A program made the position numbers and the translations under genes. Positions 28,659 to 37,356 of a stretch of 64,000 nucleotides of DNA are shown here, in pieces. The notes beneath the pieces are model-generated. The model had not been told where the DNA came from. It saw only the letters and a program-made list of their open reading frames with translations, and did not search any database. How positions within the stretch are numbered: position 1 is the stretch's first letter; each line of letters begins with the position of its first letter. Source of the DNA: Bartonella sp. M0177 (GTDB lineage: Bacteria > Pseudomonadota > Alphaproteobacteria > Rhizobiales > Rhizobiaceae). Location of the stretch: positions 1,674,001 through 1,738,000 of the forward strand of contig NZ_JACFOY010000001.1 of assembly GCF_016102285.1 (NCBI RefSeq). Direction: 5' to 3'.

Positions 28659-29517
28659 TTATATAACTTTGTTCCGATACTACGCGAAACTGAATAGCAT
28701 TGAAAACCGCAAGTGTCCATGAAGCGCATGGTTACATGTGGCCGAAACTGTTAAAAACCTTATTGAGCTTACCTTTGGCATTCCCATAACAATCACCGGT
28801 TTCGAGTTTTTCCGGAGCCAAACGTCTTTTTACCATTCAGGAACTAAAACAGCCTTCTTTTTCGTTTTTCACATTATCTTTCATGGTGAGGTTCTGAAAG
28901 CCACTTGATCAATCCTATAAACCAAAAAATTTCGTTTGAAATGCCGTACAGAACCTGAATTTGCATAATTCGAAAGAAAATTTGAATAGAGAAATTTGAA
29001 TTCGAATAAGTTCAAAGCTTGAAAAACAAAGAAGCTTATTGCCTTTCTTTTGGCTCCCTTTTCTCTTGCACAATTTGACATGAATTTCCGCTGGGGTCTA
29101 ATGTCGGGAGTAATCTATCCGGTTATTTTTTGGGCTTTTCCGCCAGTCCGGTTTTTTATGCAAATCTTCAGAAAACAAATTCTACTAAAGCTATTATGAT
29201 GGTCTCACCCGCAATAATATCGGTTTTCCCGATGCATCATTTTTACAACGCAACACTGTTCTTATGGCTGTCATTTTAGAGCTCTTGATTGGCGGTTTTT
29301 AAATTCACTAAAGCCTGCTTGCCAACAAAGTTTTCCCTTGTTTAAACCTAACTCCGGTTTTGCTTATGTTTTGAACACCAAAACCTTTTAACAAGCCCTT
29401 CTAACCGATCTTTATATTTACCGGTTTTATTCAAGTATATTCAATCGATAAACTGGACATAAAACAATGTAACTATATATTATTCTACTCATAAAGTTTT
29501 TGAGAGAGAAATTTTAA
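28659..29517. other. Gap without a convincing gene
   Basis: About 860 bp. A 32-codon hydrophobic frame at 29101 and a 66-codon minus frame at 28881 lack ribosome-binding sites and are not credited. Its right end is A/T-rich. Confidence 0.45.
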
Positions 29518-29652
29518 GTGAATCTAATATTTTGGCAGATTTCATTTATTCCACTCGTACTCATCGGTTTTCTCGTTTATTTTCTTTTTACATATTTTAC
29601 TAAATCGTCTTCGAAAAAACAAAACGGCGTAAAGTTGAAATGTACAAACTGA
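29518..29652 (+). CDS. 44-residue single-helix membrane protein
   Basis: GTG start with GAGAGAGA about 9 bases upstream. The product begins MNLIFWQISFIPLVLIGFLV, has one long hydrophobic helix (about 3-27) and a basic tail KSSSKKQNG. It overlaps the next gene by 13 bp in another frame, which suggests coupled translation. Too short for a family call. Confidence 0.45.
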   Translation: MNLIFWQISFIPLVLIGFLVYFLFTYFTKSSSKKQNGVKLKCTN

Positions 29653-30101
29653 CAGGAACATTGATAAGACAAAGATTTACCCTTTTAGGGCGAGTGGGCG
29701 TTACAATGGTGCTTTTAACACCTGTCGCAGGGGCGTTCATTATCACTGCTCGTTCCGAAACAATTGCGCAAGCCCTTTTTTTTGATAGACACATTCCGGA
29801 TTTCACATGGATTTATATGATCTTGGGATTTCTGCTCTTTACCGGCCTGATATTCATCATCATTGGCCGTGAATTTTATTGTTTTGCGCCGGAAGAAACC
29901 GTCACACCATCATCTCCGGATAAACATTTCCCCCACAACGAGCCTTCACCCACTGCCCCTCGCAATCCCGCGCCGCGACCTACAGTTCCACCTTCCTTTA
30001 TACCGGAAAATCCATCTCCGACACCTGAAGCCGAGCCCGTACCACATAAAGAATTTGTTACAACGATGAAGGATGATTTGCCGCCAACAAACAAGCTATG
30101 A
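29640..30101 (+). CDS. Two-helix membrane protein with proline-rich tail
   Basis: 153 residues: helices at about 18-38 (VGVTMVLLTPVAGAFIITA) and 58-76 (WIYMILGFLLFTGLIFIII), then a 70-residue P/T/S/E-rich tail that is probably disordered (PSPTAPRNPAPRPTVPPS). Such tails often reach through the periplasm or bind partner proteins. No family recognised. It overlaps the preceding 44-residue membrane protein, so the two may form a small membrane complex. The 3' side is extremely AT-rich. Confidence 0.65.
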   Translation: MYKLTGTLIRQRFTLLGRVGVTMVLLTPVAGAFIITARSETIAQALFFDRHIPDFTWIYMILGFLLFTGLIFIIIGREFYCFAPEETVTPSSPDKHFPHNEPSPTAPRNPAPRPTVPPSFIPENPSPTPEAEPVPHKEFVTTMKDDLPPTNKL

Positions 30102-30191
30102 AAGTGCAATAATAATAATATAAATATTTTTTTAATTTTTAACGTAAATACAATTATTTTATAAATAATAAAAAATATATATCATACTTTG

Positions 30192-31646
30192 TTATTTATT
30201 ATAATTATTATAGTTTACTTCATTGGCAACCATATGAGAAATGGTCTCGCCTGCTTGTTCATAAAGTTCGGGCGAAAAGCCACAATACCCCATAATCAGG
30301 CCGTTTTCACGACTATTCCGGCAATAGTGCGATATTGCGCGAACGGTAAAACCGGCTTTGTGCAATTTTGCCTCCAATGTCACATCGTTGATCTTTTTAT
30401 CAATGCGGGCGGCTAAATGAAGCCCCTGTCTTGGCGGGATGAGATGCATGAGATTTGCCCCTTTTCCACTTTCCAACCCTATAATCAGAGCATCTCTGTT
30501 CTTTTTGACAATCTTGGCTGACCGGCGCAAATGCCGCGCGTAATGGCCACCATTGATAAAATCGGCCAAAGCTTCTTCAACAAAAGTAACGGCGCGCCTG
30601 TCAACGAGACTTCGAAATTTCATAAGACGCTCGCACAAGCGCGAAGGTACAACCATATAGGCGCATTGAAGACCGGCAAACAGGGTTTTGGAAAATGTGC
30701 CGAAATAAATAACAGAACCGGCGTCATCGAGACCTTGAATAGCAGTCATTGGCATGGCTTCAAAACGGATTTCGCTATCATAATCATCTTCAATAATGAC
30801 CGCATGATTATCTTTTGCCCATTTTAACAAATTGAGCCGCTGCATAAGACCGATCGTACCGCCTAGAGGAAATTGTCTTGAAGGGTTGAGTAAAATTGCG
30901 TCGGCCGGTGGCAAATTCCGGTAATCGCCAAGTTTATCATGAGGCAAAAATTCCAACGTCTTGCCGAGTGCTTCAAGTGCTTGAATTGCTGTCCGATAAA
31001 ACGGGTCTTCGACGAGGATTGTCGCTTTATCGGCCAAAAAACATCTTAGGCAAAGATCCAGTGATTGTTGTGTGCCGGTCGTTATAAAAATTTGTGAAGC
31101 GTCAAGGTTGAGGCCTCTGGCTTGCCGCAAATAAGCGGACAGTGCCTCGCGTAGTTCCAATGAACCGCGTGGATCGGTATAGTTATAATGGCGTATCCCC
31201 GCTTTGGCTGCGCGATTGTTCAAAAGGCGGCGAAACAGGCTAATCGCTTTGTCATCTTCAAGCGGTATGCTCAAGTCACATAAGTGATAGGACGATTTTT
31301 GTTCACGCTCCGGCACCGAAATTCGAGGTTTGAATGTGCGCGATACATTCAACGCGACAAAACTGCCGCTTCCCCGCTTCGTTGTAATATAACCATTGGC
31401 AGCCAACATTTCATAAGCTGCAACGACCGTCGCACGGGAAATAGAAAACCGCTTTGCCAAATCCCGACTGGGGGGTAATTTTGCACCACACTCTAATTTT
31501 TGCTGATCAATCGCTTGCTTGATAAGGCGATAGACGCTCGCTGGCTTTCGTCCGTTTTCCGGAACAAGCGGCATCATTGCCGACCAATCCGGAAAATTGG
31601 TCTGATTTTTTTGTTTTAATGTGGTTCTTTTTTGTTCCAATTTCAT
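30192..31646 (-). CDS. MocR/PdxR-family regulator (GntR HTH fused to aminotransferase fold)
   Basis: The N-terminal GntR winged helix (about residues 30-100, LPPSRDLAKRFSISRATVVAAYEML..GYITTKRGSGSFV) is followed by a fold-type I aminotransferase domain. The PLP-binding lysine is K320 in YFGTFSKTLFAG, and D287-D288-Y289 is the usual cofactor site. MocR regulators sense PLP or PLP adducts and commonly control a divergent neighbour; PdxR controls PLP synthesis. Here the divergent neighbour encodes an FMN split-barrel protein of the pyridoxamine-phosphate-oxidase family, 45 bp away. PdxR is therefore one option, not proven. Confidence 0.92.
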   Translation of the reverse strand: MKLEQKRTTLKQKNQTNFPDWSAMMPLVPENGRKPASVYRLIKQAIDQQKLECGAKLPPSRDLAKRFSISRATVVAAYEMLAANGYITTKRGSGSFVALNVSRTFKPRISVPEREQKSSYHLCDLSIPLEDDKAISLFRRLLNNRAAKAGIRHYNYTDPRGSLELREALSAYLRQARGLNLDASQIFITTGTQQSLDLCLRCFLADKATILVEDPFYRTAIQALEALGKTLEFLPHDKLGDYRNLPPADAILLNPSRQFPLGGTIGLMQRLNLLKWAKDNHAVIIEDDYDSEIRFEAMPMTAIQGLDDAGSVIYFGTFSKTLFAGLQCAYMVVPSRLCERLMKFRSLVDRRAVTFVEEALADFINGGHYARHLRRSAKIVKKNRDALIIGLESGKGANLMHLIPPRQGLHLAARIDKKINDVTLEAKLHKAGFTVRAISHYCRNSRENGLIMGYCGFSPELYEQAGETISHMVANEVNYNNYNK

Positions 31647-31659
31647 AGAACACTATTGG
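31634..31659. promoter_or_regulatory. Inverted repeats in the MocR/PNPOx-like divergent promoter
   Basis: GTTC (31634) and GAAC (31648) are nested with CCAAT (31637) and ATTGG (31655) around the MocR start codon and just before the divergent gene. MocR regulators typically bind repeats in such short divergent promoters. Assignment is inference. Confidence 0.35.
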
Positions 31660-31691
31660 CGGGTTTTATTAACTTTTGCAAGGCGAATGGA

Positions 31692-32423
31692 ATGACGACC
31701 GAAGACTTCTCCATAACCGATAAAAACCGCGTTAAAAGAAGCTACAAACGTGCTTCTTATAAAAAAGAAACAATTTATCAAATTCTCGACAGCTCGGCTC
31801 TGGCGCATGTCGCCTATGTGATTGACAATACGCCTTTTTGCACCCCTACAACGCATTGGCGCGAAGGCGACACTCTTTATTGGCACGGTTCATCTGCGTC
31901 GCGCATGATAAAAGAGTTGAAGCAAGGGGTCGATGTATGTGTCACTGTTTCCCGCCTTGACGGATTTGTGCTTGCACGCTCGGCTTTCCACCATTCGGTC
32001 AACTATCGCTCTGCTATGTGTTTTGGCAAAGCCACGCTTGTTTCAAACGACGAAGAAAAATGTCGCGCTCTTAACAATATGATCGAGCGTTTTTTCCCGA
32101 AAAGAACAAACGAAATGCGTGCAATCGCTCAAAAAGAGCTGAAAGCAACATCTGTGATAAAAATGGAAATTGATGTCGCGGCAGCAAAAATGCGTGCGTC
32201 GGGACCGAACGATGACGAGGAAGATTATGCTACCCCGATTTGGGCAGGTGTTATTCCGGTCACGACAATTGTCGGCAGCTTTCAGCCTGACGACCGCCTT
32301 AAAAAAGGGGGAACTCCGCCGGAATCATTAAATGTCTGGATGAGTGGAAAAAGACTGGATGATGTCTTGAACGAAACGCAACAGATTTATATAGACCGCT
32401 TGACACGACCGAAAGCCAAATGA
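31692..32423 (+). CDS. FMN-binding split-barrel protein, pyridoxamine 5'-phosphate oxidase family
   Basis: A protein of 243 residues starting MTTEDFSITDKNRVKR at ATG 31692, with AAGG upstream. The N-terminal half (YQILDSSALAHVAYVIDNTPFCTPTTHWREGDTLYWHG) and VDVCVTVSRLDGFVLARSAFHHSVNYRSAMCFGKA match the pyridoxamine-oxidase-like / NimA-like split barrel that binds flavin. The true PdxH signature is not evident, so it is a relative rather than the PLP biosynthetic oxidase. It is divergent from, and probably controlled by, the MocR protein. Confidence 0.85.
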   Translation: MTTEDFSITDKNRVKRSYKRASYKKETIYQILDSSALAHVAYVIDNTPFCTPTTHWREGDTLYWHGSSASRMIKELKQGVDVCVTVSRLDGFVLARSAFHHSVNYRSAMCFGKATLVSNDEEKCRALNNMIERFFPKRTNEMRAIAQKELKATSVIKMEIDVAAAKMRASGPNDDEEDYATPIWAGVIPVTTIVGSFQPDDRLKKGGTPPESLNVWMSGKRLDDVLNETQQIYIDRLTRPKAK

Positions 32424-32487
32424 CCGCTGTTTGATCATTAAAAGCAGCTTGGCAATGGCATAAATGCATACAAACTTTCGAGCGCAG

Positions 32488-33546
32488 TTATTCTTTCGGA
32501 ATCTTCAAATGCCAATCGGGATGATTGCGATTGAACCGGATAGAAGAATAAAGGGCAGTCAGAATGAACACCATTCCGATAACGCCGGTAACAACTTCCG
32601 GTATGTGAATAATCGTCTGCAAATACATAATAAAAGCCAGCACCAGAATGGCATAGAAAGCGCCGTGTTCAAGATAGCGATATTGTGCAAGTGTCCCTTT
32701 ATCGACAAGAAGAATTGTCATTGAACGAACATAAAAGGCACCAATCCCCAGACCGATTGCAATAACAAAAAGATTGGTGGAAAGCGCAAAGGCGCCGATC
32801 ACACCATCGAACGAAAAACTCGCGTCCAACACTTCAAGATAGACAAAGGCGCCAATACCTCCCTTGTAAACATTTTCCATGGTGTGTTTTCTGGCATCCA
32901 TCAACACGCCCAAGCCTTCAACAGTAATGAATGCAAGCAAGCCATAAATTGCCGAAACCAGAAATGTATGGTCGTCTTCCGGTTTTACGAGGCTGGAAAA
33001 AATGAGCACAAGAATAAGTGTAATGGCAATCTGGATACCGTGGATTGACGCATATTTTTTGGCGCGTCCTTCGAGAAACAAAATCCAGTGCGTATCTTTT
33101 TCCGGATCAAAGAAATATTTAAGCCCCACCATAAAAAGAAAAGTACCACCAAATGCGGCTATACCGACATGCGCATCTGTCATGATTTCAGCGTAATGTT
33201 GCGGCTCCCAGATGGCCAATTTCAATGCCTCCAAGGGGCTTATCCACGCGGCAAAGGCCACCACAATCAACGGGAAAATAACCCGCATCCCGAAAACCGC
33301 GATGACGATACCCCAGGTAAGAAAGCGATGTTCCCAAACCGGGCTCATATCACGCAAGATACGCGCATTGATAATGGAATTGTCGAATGAAAGCGAAATT
33401 TCCAGAACACCAAGGACACAGCAAATGAATAAATATTCGAATATGCCACTTGTCGAACCTGTTTCGACATAGCCGAGCCACATGCCGAGGCTCAGACCGA
33501 CAACTGTAAAAATAAAAGCGCCGGTAAAATAGCGTAAAACGCTCAT
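32488..33546 (-). CDS. DUF475 family membrane protein (TerC-related)
   Basis: A 352-residue protein with about 9 hydrophobic helices. The segment LEISLSFDNSIINARILRDM matches the TerC/DUF475 acidic intramembrane motif (SFDNS), and a second copy-like motif SFDGVIGAFALSTN occurs near residue 240. TerC relatives are linked to tellurite resistance and to Mn2+/metal export, but the role of DUF475 itself is not settled. Monocistronic and convergent with the PNPOx-like gene. Confidence 0.88.
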   Translation of the reverse strand: MSVLRYFTGAFIFTVVGLSLGMWLGYVETGSTSGIFEYLFICCVLGVLEISLSFDNSIINARILRDMSPVWEHRFLTWGIVIAVFGMRVIFPLIVVAFAAWISPLEALKLAIWEPQHYAEIMTDAHVGIAAFGGTFLFMVGLKYFFDPEKDTHWILFLEGRAKKYASIHGIQIAITLILVLIFSSLVKPEDDHTFLVSAIYGLLAFITVEGLGVLMDARKHTMENVYKGGIGAFVYLEVLDASFSFDGVIGAFALSTNLFVIAIGLGIGAFYVRSMTILLVDKGTLAQYRYLEHGAFYAILVLAFIMYLQTIIHIPEVVTGVIGMVFILTALYSSIRFNRNHPDWHLKIPKE

Positions 33547-33740
33547 CCTATTTCCTCTTTTAAGCAGCCTTGAAAAGGCTCTTGGCGTTTACCGGTTCAG
33601 GATTAAAGATCCTCAAACAAATCCTATATGGAAACATAAGAGTGAAAACGCAAGGGGCTTTTGACGACAATCGGAAAAAGGTTAACAGCTTCTCTTGAAA
33701 AGATAATTCCCTTTATCTGTCAAATTTCCTGAAGAATAAA
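33547..33740. other. Upstream region of the DUF475 gene
   Basis: Nearly 200 bp between divergent units. No repeat or element recognised apart from the promoter given next. Confidence 0.4.
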
Positions 33741-33768
33741 ATGACAGCGTCAATGGCTCCGGTATAAT
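33741..33768 (+). promoter_or_regulatory. Promoter-like ATGACA-16-TATAAT
   Basis: Perfect -10 hexamer TATAAT (33763-33768) with ATGACA 16 bases upstream. It lies 31 bases before the start of a small frame with a good ribosome-binding site. Confidence 0.5.
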
Positions 33769-33798
33769 TTGCTTCAAGTCTTAAGAGGAGAAAATCGT

Positions 33799-33903
33799 TT
33801 GGCAAAAACCACTTTGCCTAATGGAATGCCCTTCCCATGCTTGAGCGCCCGTCATGCGCGGTATTTGCCCGAACATAAGACAATGTTACAAATGATATCC
33901 TGA
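33799..33903 (+). CDS. Candidate 34-residue protein
   Basis: TTG start with GAGGAG (33785-33790) eight bases upstream and a promoter-like sequence before that. The product starts MAKTTLPNGMPFPCLSARHA and is basic, with one cysteine, no membrane helix and no recognised family. The combination of promoter, ribosome-binding site and frame is better than chance would give, but it could also be the broken start of a lost longer gene. Confidence 0.4.
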   Translation: MAKTTLPNGMPFPCLSARHARYLPEHKTMLQMIS

Positions 33904-34327
33904 AAGAAAACTCTGAATAAAAATAGCTAGAAATTGAATTTTTCTATTCAATGAAAAAGAATTACAAAAAGTAGTTTTCCATAATTCACGTAATAATCCT
34001 GTTTTAAATAAAAAATTATTTCATTTTAATTTTTATAAGATTTTATTACTTTAAATGATTTCTAAAAATATCACAGCAATTCAACCGGTAAAATTATTTC
34101 CGTAATGATATTATTTTTAAAAAAATATAATTTAAACCCGATCTCGTATCATCCGATTATATTTCTGACGTGTGAATATAATTCGAAGCAAAAATAAATA
34201 TGCAGATATGGTATTCATGTTGTCAATGATCTGTTAACATTCTGTCTCGATTGTTGACACTTCCTACTTATTTCAAAAACGGTAGAATAACCGGGATAAA
34301 ACATTTCATATTTACGGAGACGAGACT
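33904..34327. other. AT-rich gap before yceI
   Basis: About 420 bp dominated by A/T runs (33900-34140), with no supported gene. Probably holds the yceI promoter; no convincing hexamer pair with normal spacing was found (TTGACA at 34254 has no -10 at 16-18 bases). Confidence 0.45.
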
Positions 34328-34951
34328 ATGTTTATCGAGAAAACTATAATCGCTGTTATGATGACAGTTCCGGGTGTTTTTTTCGGAACTTTTGCATCAG
34401 AGGCAGCAAAGCTCGATATTCCGACGGGTGCTTATGTATCGGATCCAGCCCACACAAACCTGTTGTGGAGCATCAAACATTTCGGTCTTTCCAATTATTA
34501 TGGTCGTTTTGACAAAATCAATGCAAAACTCGATCTTGATGCCAACGATGTCGAAAAATCGGTTCTGCATGTTACGATCGATCCGAAATCGGTTGATACA
34601 AATTATCCCAAAACACCCAACGAATTTAACGAAGAGATTGCTGGCGAGATGTTTTTTGATGCAGAAAAATTCTCGACAATTACTTTCCAATCAACAGCAA
34701 TCAAATTGACAGGCGAAAAAACCGGTCAGGTTACCGGCGATCTGACATTTCATGGTGTCACCAAGCCGGTTGTACTCGATGTCACGTTGAACGGGACCAT
34801 CGCTTCCCATCCGATGACAAAAAAACCGGCCCTCGGCTTTTCGGCAAAAACAGTTATCAAGCGTAGCGAATTCGGCGTAAGCGAGCTTGAAGGACCGTTA
34901 AGCGACGATGTCAATCTGATTATTGAAGCAGAATTCAAGCCTGCCGAATAA
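34328..34951 (+). CDS. YceI family periplasmic lipid-binding protein
   Basis: The signal peptide (to about residue 25, FASEA) is followed by the YceI lipocalin-like barrel: YVSDPAHTNLLWSIKHFGLSNYYGRF, FDAEKFSTITFQS, GQVTGDLTFHGVTKPVVLDVT and FSAKTVIKRSEFGV are all family marks. YceI proteins bind long isoprenoids such as polyisoprenoid quinone-like chains in the periplasm; the ligand here is unknown. 207 residues is normal. A terminator follows about 55 bp downstream, so it is probably monocistronic. Confidence 0.93.
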   Translation: MFIEKTIIAVMMTVPGVFFGTFASEAAKLDIPTGAYVSDPAHTNLLWSIKHFGLSNYYGRFDKINAKLDLDANDVEKSVLHVTIDPKSVDTNYPKTPNEFNEEIAGEMFFDAEKFSTITFQSTAIKLTGEKTGQVTGDLTFHGVTKPVVLDVTLNGTIASHPMTKKPALGFSAKTVIKRSEFGVSELEGPLSDDVNLIIEAEFKPAE

Positions 34952-35006
34952 ACTGTGTATCTATTAAACAAATAGCGAAAGACCGAACGGATAATATTCG
35001 TCTTTC

Positions 35007-35050
35007 AAAACCGGCAAGAGGTGCTATGCCTTGAAGCCGGTTTTGTTTTT
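35007..35050 (+). terminator. Intrinsic terminator of yceI
   Basis: AAAACCGGC..GCCGGTTTT with inner AAG/CTT pairing, followed by GTTTTT on the plus strand. Confidence 0.8.
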
Positions 35051-35267
35051 CGACTTTTCTTTCTGCATTTAAGACTTTCTGCTTTCAAGATAAGCACAAA
35101 TGTCGGTGTCTATCTCTTTCCCATGTACATCAGGCAAGTGAGGCCGGACATCGGCCAAAAGGATTGATAGTGATGCAGTTGTTTTTTTTGAGAAAGCCTA
35201 TAGTTGAAGCCGCTTGAAATTCCTATCTATACATCATTACGGACAAGCGAAATCGAAGGAACACACT

Positions 35268-35570
35268 ATGACAATCCGCTCCCGCGCAATGATCGAAACC
35301 GAAAATGCCAGCAAATATCTTCAACAACTTGCAAAACATTGGAGCCATAAATTTCCCGATGCGACATATTCGGAAAAGGAAGCCCATATTCCTTTTTCGG
35401 ATGATGTGACTGTTGATATGTTTGCTGAAAAAGCATCGCTGGTAGTGCAGATCACGACACCTAACGAATTTGAAGCAATCAAGATCGAAGGTATTTTTGA
35501 CCAACATATTTTACGCTTTGCATTCAAAGAACAACTATCAATTGATTGGCATCGTGAAACCTTGCCGTGA
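35268..35570 (+). CDS. DUF2218 family protein
   Basis: A 100-residue protein if ATG 35268 is used; it has GAAGGAA upstream at good spacing. The pattern ATENASKYLQQLAKHWSHKF..A.IPF and LRFAFKEQLSIDWHR is that of DUF2218, small cytoplasmic proteins often found near siderophore or heme genes in other Proteobacteria. Its role is not known. It stands alone between yceI and panE. Confidence 0.8.
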   Translation: MTIRSRAMIETENASKYLQQLAKHWSHKFPDATYSEKEAHIPFSDDVTVDMFAEKASLVVQITTPNEFEAIKIEGIFDQHILRFAFKEQLSIDWHRETLP

Positions 35571-35968
35571 TATTTGATAGACAGATTGAATTTAAAAGGG
35601 GTAGCGATTTCTTAGCCGTTCCTTTTTACTGTCCTGCGCGTTTTTTTGTGTCGGGATTTCAACTTTTCTTTCGCCGACATAGTGACTTTCATGTTTTTCC
35701 GGAAGTCTTTTTTGAGTTTCACATAGCCGCGTTTTCAAACTTTGAAAAAGCGCCCTTCCGGTCGATAATCTTGTCACCGGTTAATCGCCTCCCCTATCCG
35801 AAATTTCCGAATTGAAGCAATTTTCGTGAACCGGAATAGAGATATGGGTGACCGACAAAAAGCAATCAGTTTTCCAATCACAAAAGTCGATGACAATGTC
35901 AGGACTTTTTGTCATGAACAGAAATGCCACCAATCTTCAGCTTTTATTTTTGGTGACTTTCATATTTG
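35571..35968. other. Gap between DUF2218 and panE
   Basis: About 400 bp, T/C-rich on the plus strand (35610-35720). It contains ACAAAAGTC..GACTTTTTGT (35880-35914), a loose inverted repeat past the panE stop. No gene is supported. Confidence 0.45.
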
Positions 35969-36931
35969 TTATTTTTTTTGGTCACGGCCCGATAAACGCC
36001 GCTCTTCATAGGCTTTGACATTGGTATAGGCCAGAGAAAGAAGCGGATGGTTGATACCGAAGTGCTGGGCGCGATTTAACAGATCGCCCAGAATGTGATC
36101 ACCTTCTGTCGGGTGGCCTCCTTCAATATCGCGCAACATGGATGCGGTTGCCAAAGAATGGAGGTCTTTGAAAAAAATGCCGATGTCGTTGCTTGCGCCC
36201 TCTTCAAGAGGAAAACCGGCAGCCTTTGCGATCTGGCTATTTTTGCTCAGAAAATCCATCATGGCTTCCTGTCCGCCCGGAGCGCGGTTGATTTCACCGA
36301 CATTGGCTCGCATCAGACATGTCATTCCGGCAAGTGTGGCAAGACGCACCCACTTGTTCCACATGCGCTGCATGGCATTTGGTACCGCGCGCACATCCAC
36401 CCCTTTGGCTTTGTCAAAAAGGCTCGCAAAAAGCGCGGCACGTTGATCTTCTCCACCTTGTTGGGGACCGAAAACGCCAAATGCATCATCATTCAAGTGC
36501 AACACAACGCCATCTGCTGTGAGTGTTGATTGAATGATAACCGAACCCGCCATGACATTGTTATGATCGAATTCGTTATTCAGACGATCAATATGGGCCA
36601 TGCCATTCAAGGCTGGAATAAGCACGGTGTTTTTGCCCATTGCAGGGCGTATAGAATTGATTGCACTATCAAGATCATAGGCTTTTGCCGTGAGAAAGAC
36701 ATAGTCATAAACTTTGCCTTGTGTAATTTGAACCGAAAGTTCCTCATCTGTCACGGTATTGACTTGCTCGGTCACGTTACCGGCCGGACTTTGAATACGT
36801 AAACCATGCTCGGCAAGTATATGCTGCCTTTTCGGGCGAACCAGAAAAGTAACGTCTTTTCCCGCCTCTACCAGACGACCACCAAAATAGCCGCCGATAC
36901 CACCTGCACCCAATATCAGAACTTTCGGCAT
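35969..36931 (-). CDS. panE: 2-dehydropantoate 2-reductase
   Basis: NADPH-dependent reduction of ketopantoate to pantoate in the pantothenate/CoA pathway. The start MPKVLILGAGGIGGYFGGRL at 36931 holds the dinucleotide-binding GxGxxG; the 34 codons upstream (IWPLKHTKLLINEW) are open but not part of the family. VFLTAKAYDLDSAI contains the conserved K near 96, and NKWVRLATLAGMTCL with the catalytic Lys/Asn region follows. 320 residues fits. Paralogues of this family with other ketoacid substrates exist, so panE is likely but not certain. Confidence 0.85.
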   Translation of the reverse strand: MPKVLILGAGGIGGYFGGRLVEAGKDVTFLVRPKRQHILAEHGLRIQSPAGNVTEQVNTVTDEELSVQITQGKVYDYVFLTAKAYDLDSAINSIRPAMGKNTVLIPALNGMAHIDRLNNEFDHNNVMAGSVIIQSTLTADGVVLHLNDDAFGVFGPQQGGEDQRAALFASLFDKAKGVDVRAVPNAMQRMWNKWVRLATLAGMTCLMRANVGEINRAPGGQEAMMDFLSKNSQIAKAAGFPLEEGASNDIGIFFKDLHSLATASMLRDIEGGHPTEGDHILGDLLNRAQHFGINHPLLSLAYTNVKAYEERRLSGRDQKK

Positions 36932-36997
36932 TTTGTAGATATCCCATTCGTTTATCAATAGCTTGGTATGTTTTAACGGCCAAATGACAAAATCGCA

Positions 36998-37028
36998 AAC
37001 AAAAACCCGGAGGGGATACCTCCGGGTT
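36998..37028 (-). terminator. Intrinsic terminator of the GDGS-repeat gene
   Basis: AACCCGGAGG..CCTCCGGGTT followed by TTTGTTT on the minus strand. Confidence 0.88.
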
Positions 37029-37053
37029 TTCAAAAATCGTAACGATGATGAAA

Positions 37054-37356
37054 TTACATATTATGATTTACTGGCGAACCATCACCAAAGTTATGCATTT
37101 CCTGATCACTCACACCATGCCGGGAAACAGGAGAGTTCAGATGACGCCCCGGATAGTAGGAGTCCTCAACCGAACCATCGCCACGATAGAAGTAGGCTTT
37201 TTCTTTACTATTACCTTTGAATTGTTCACCCTGAACATTGCCAGAATGACCCATGACATAGTGGTTAACCCGGCTACCATCGCCAAAACCATTACCAGCG
37301 AAAGCACTGCTAGCACCTAATAACAAAGCAGCAGCAACAAGCATTAATCTTTTCAT
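37054..37356 (-). CDS. Small secreted protein with GDGS repeats
   Basis: 100 residues. The signal peptide MKRLMLVAAALLLGASSAFA ends at a clear AFA-G site. The mature part has three copies of a GDGS unit: FGDGSRVNHYVMG, RGDGSVEDSYYPG and FGDGSPVNHNM at the C-terminus. It is Gly/Asn/His/Tyr-rich and should be exported. No family recognised. AAGGAGAG lies upstream of the ATG and a strong terminator downstream, so it is a well-formed monocistronic gene. Confidence 0.8.
   Translation of the reverse strand: MKRLMLVAAALLLGASSAFAGNGFGDGSRVNHYVMGHSGNVQGEQFKGNSKEKAYFYRGDGSVEDSYYPGRHLNSPVSRHGVSDQEMHNFGDGSPVNHNM

Noticed and set aside
35567..35815. 82-codon plus frame after DUF2218
   Set aside because: It overlaps the DUF2218 stop, is F/S-rich from local T/C skew, and has no family likeness.
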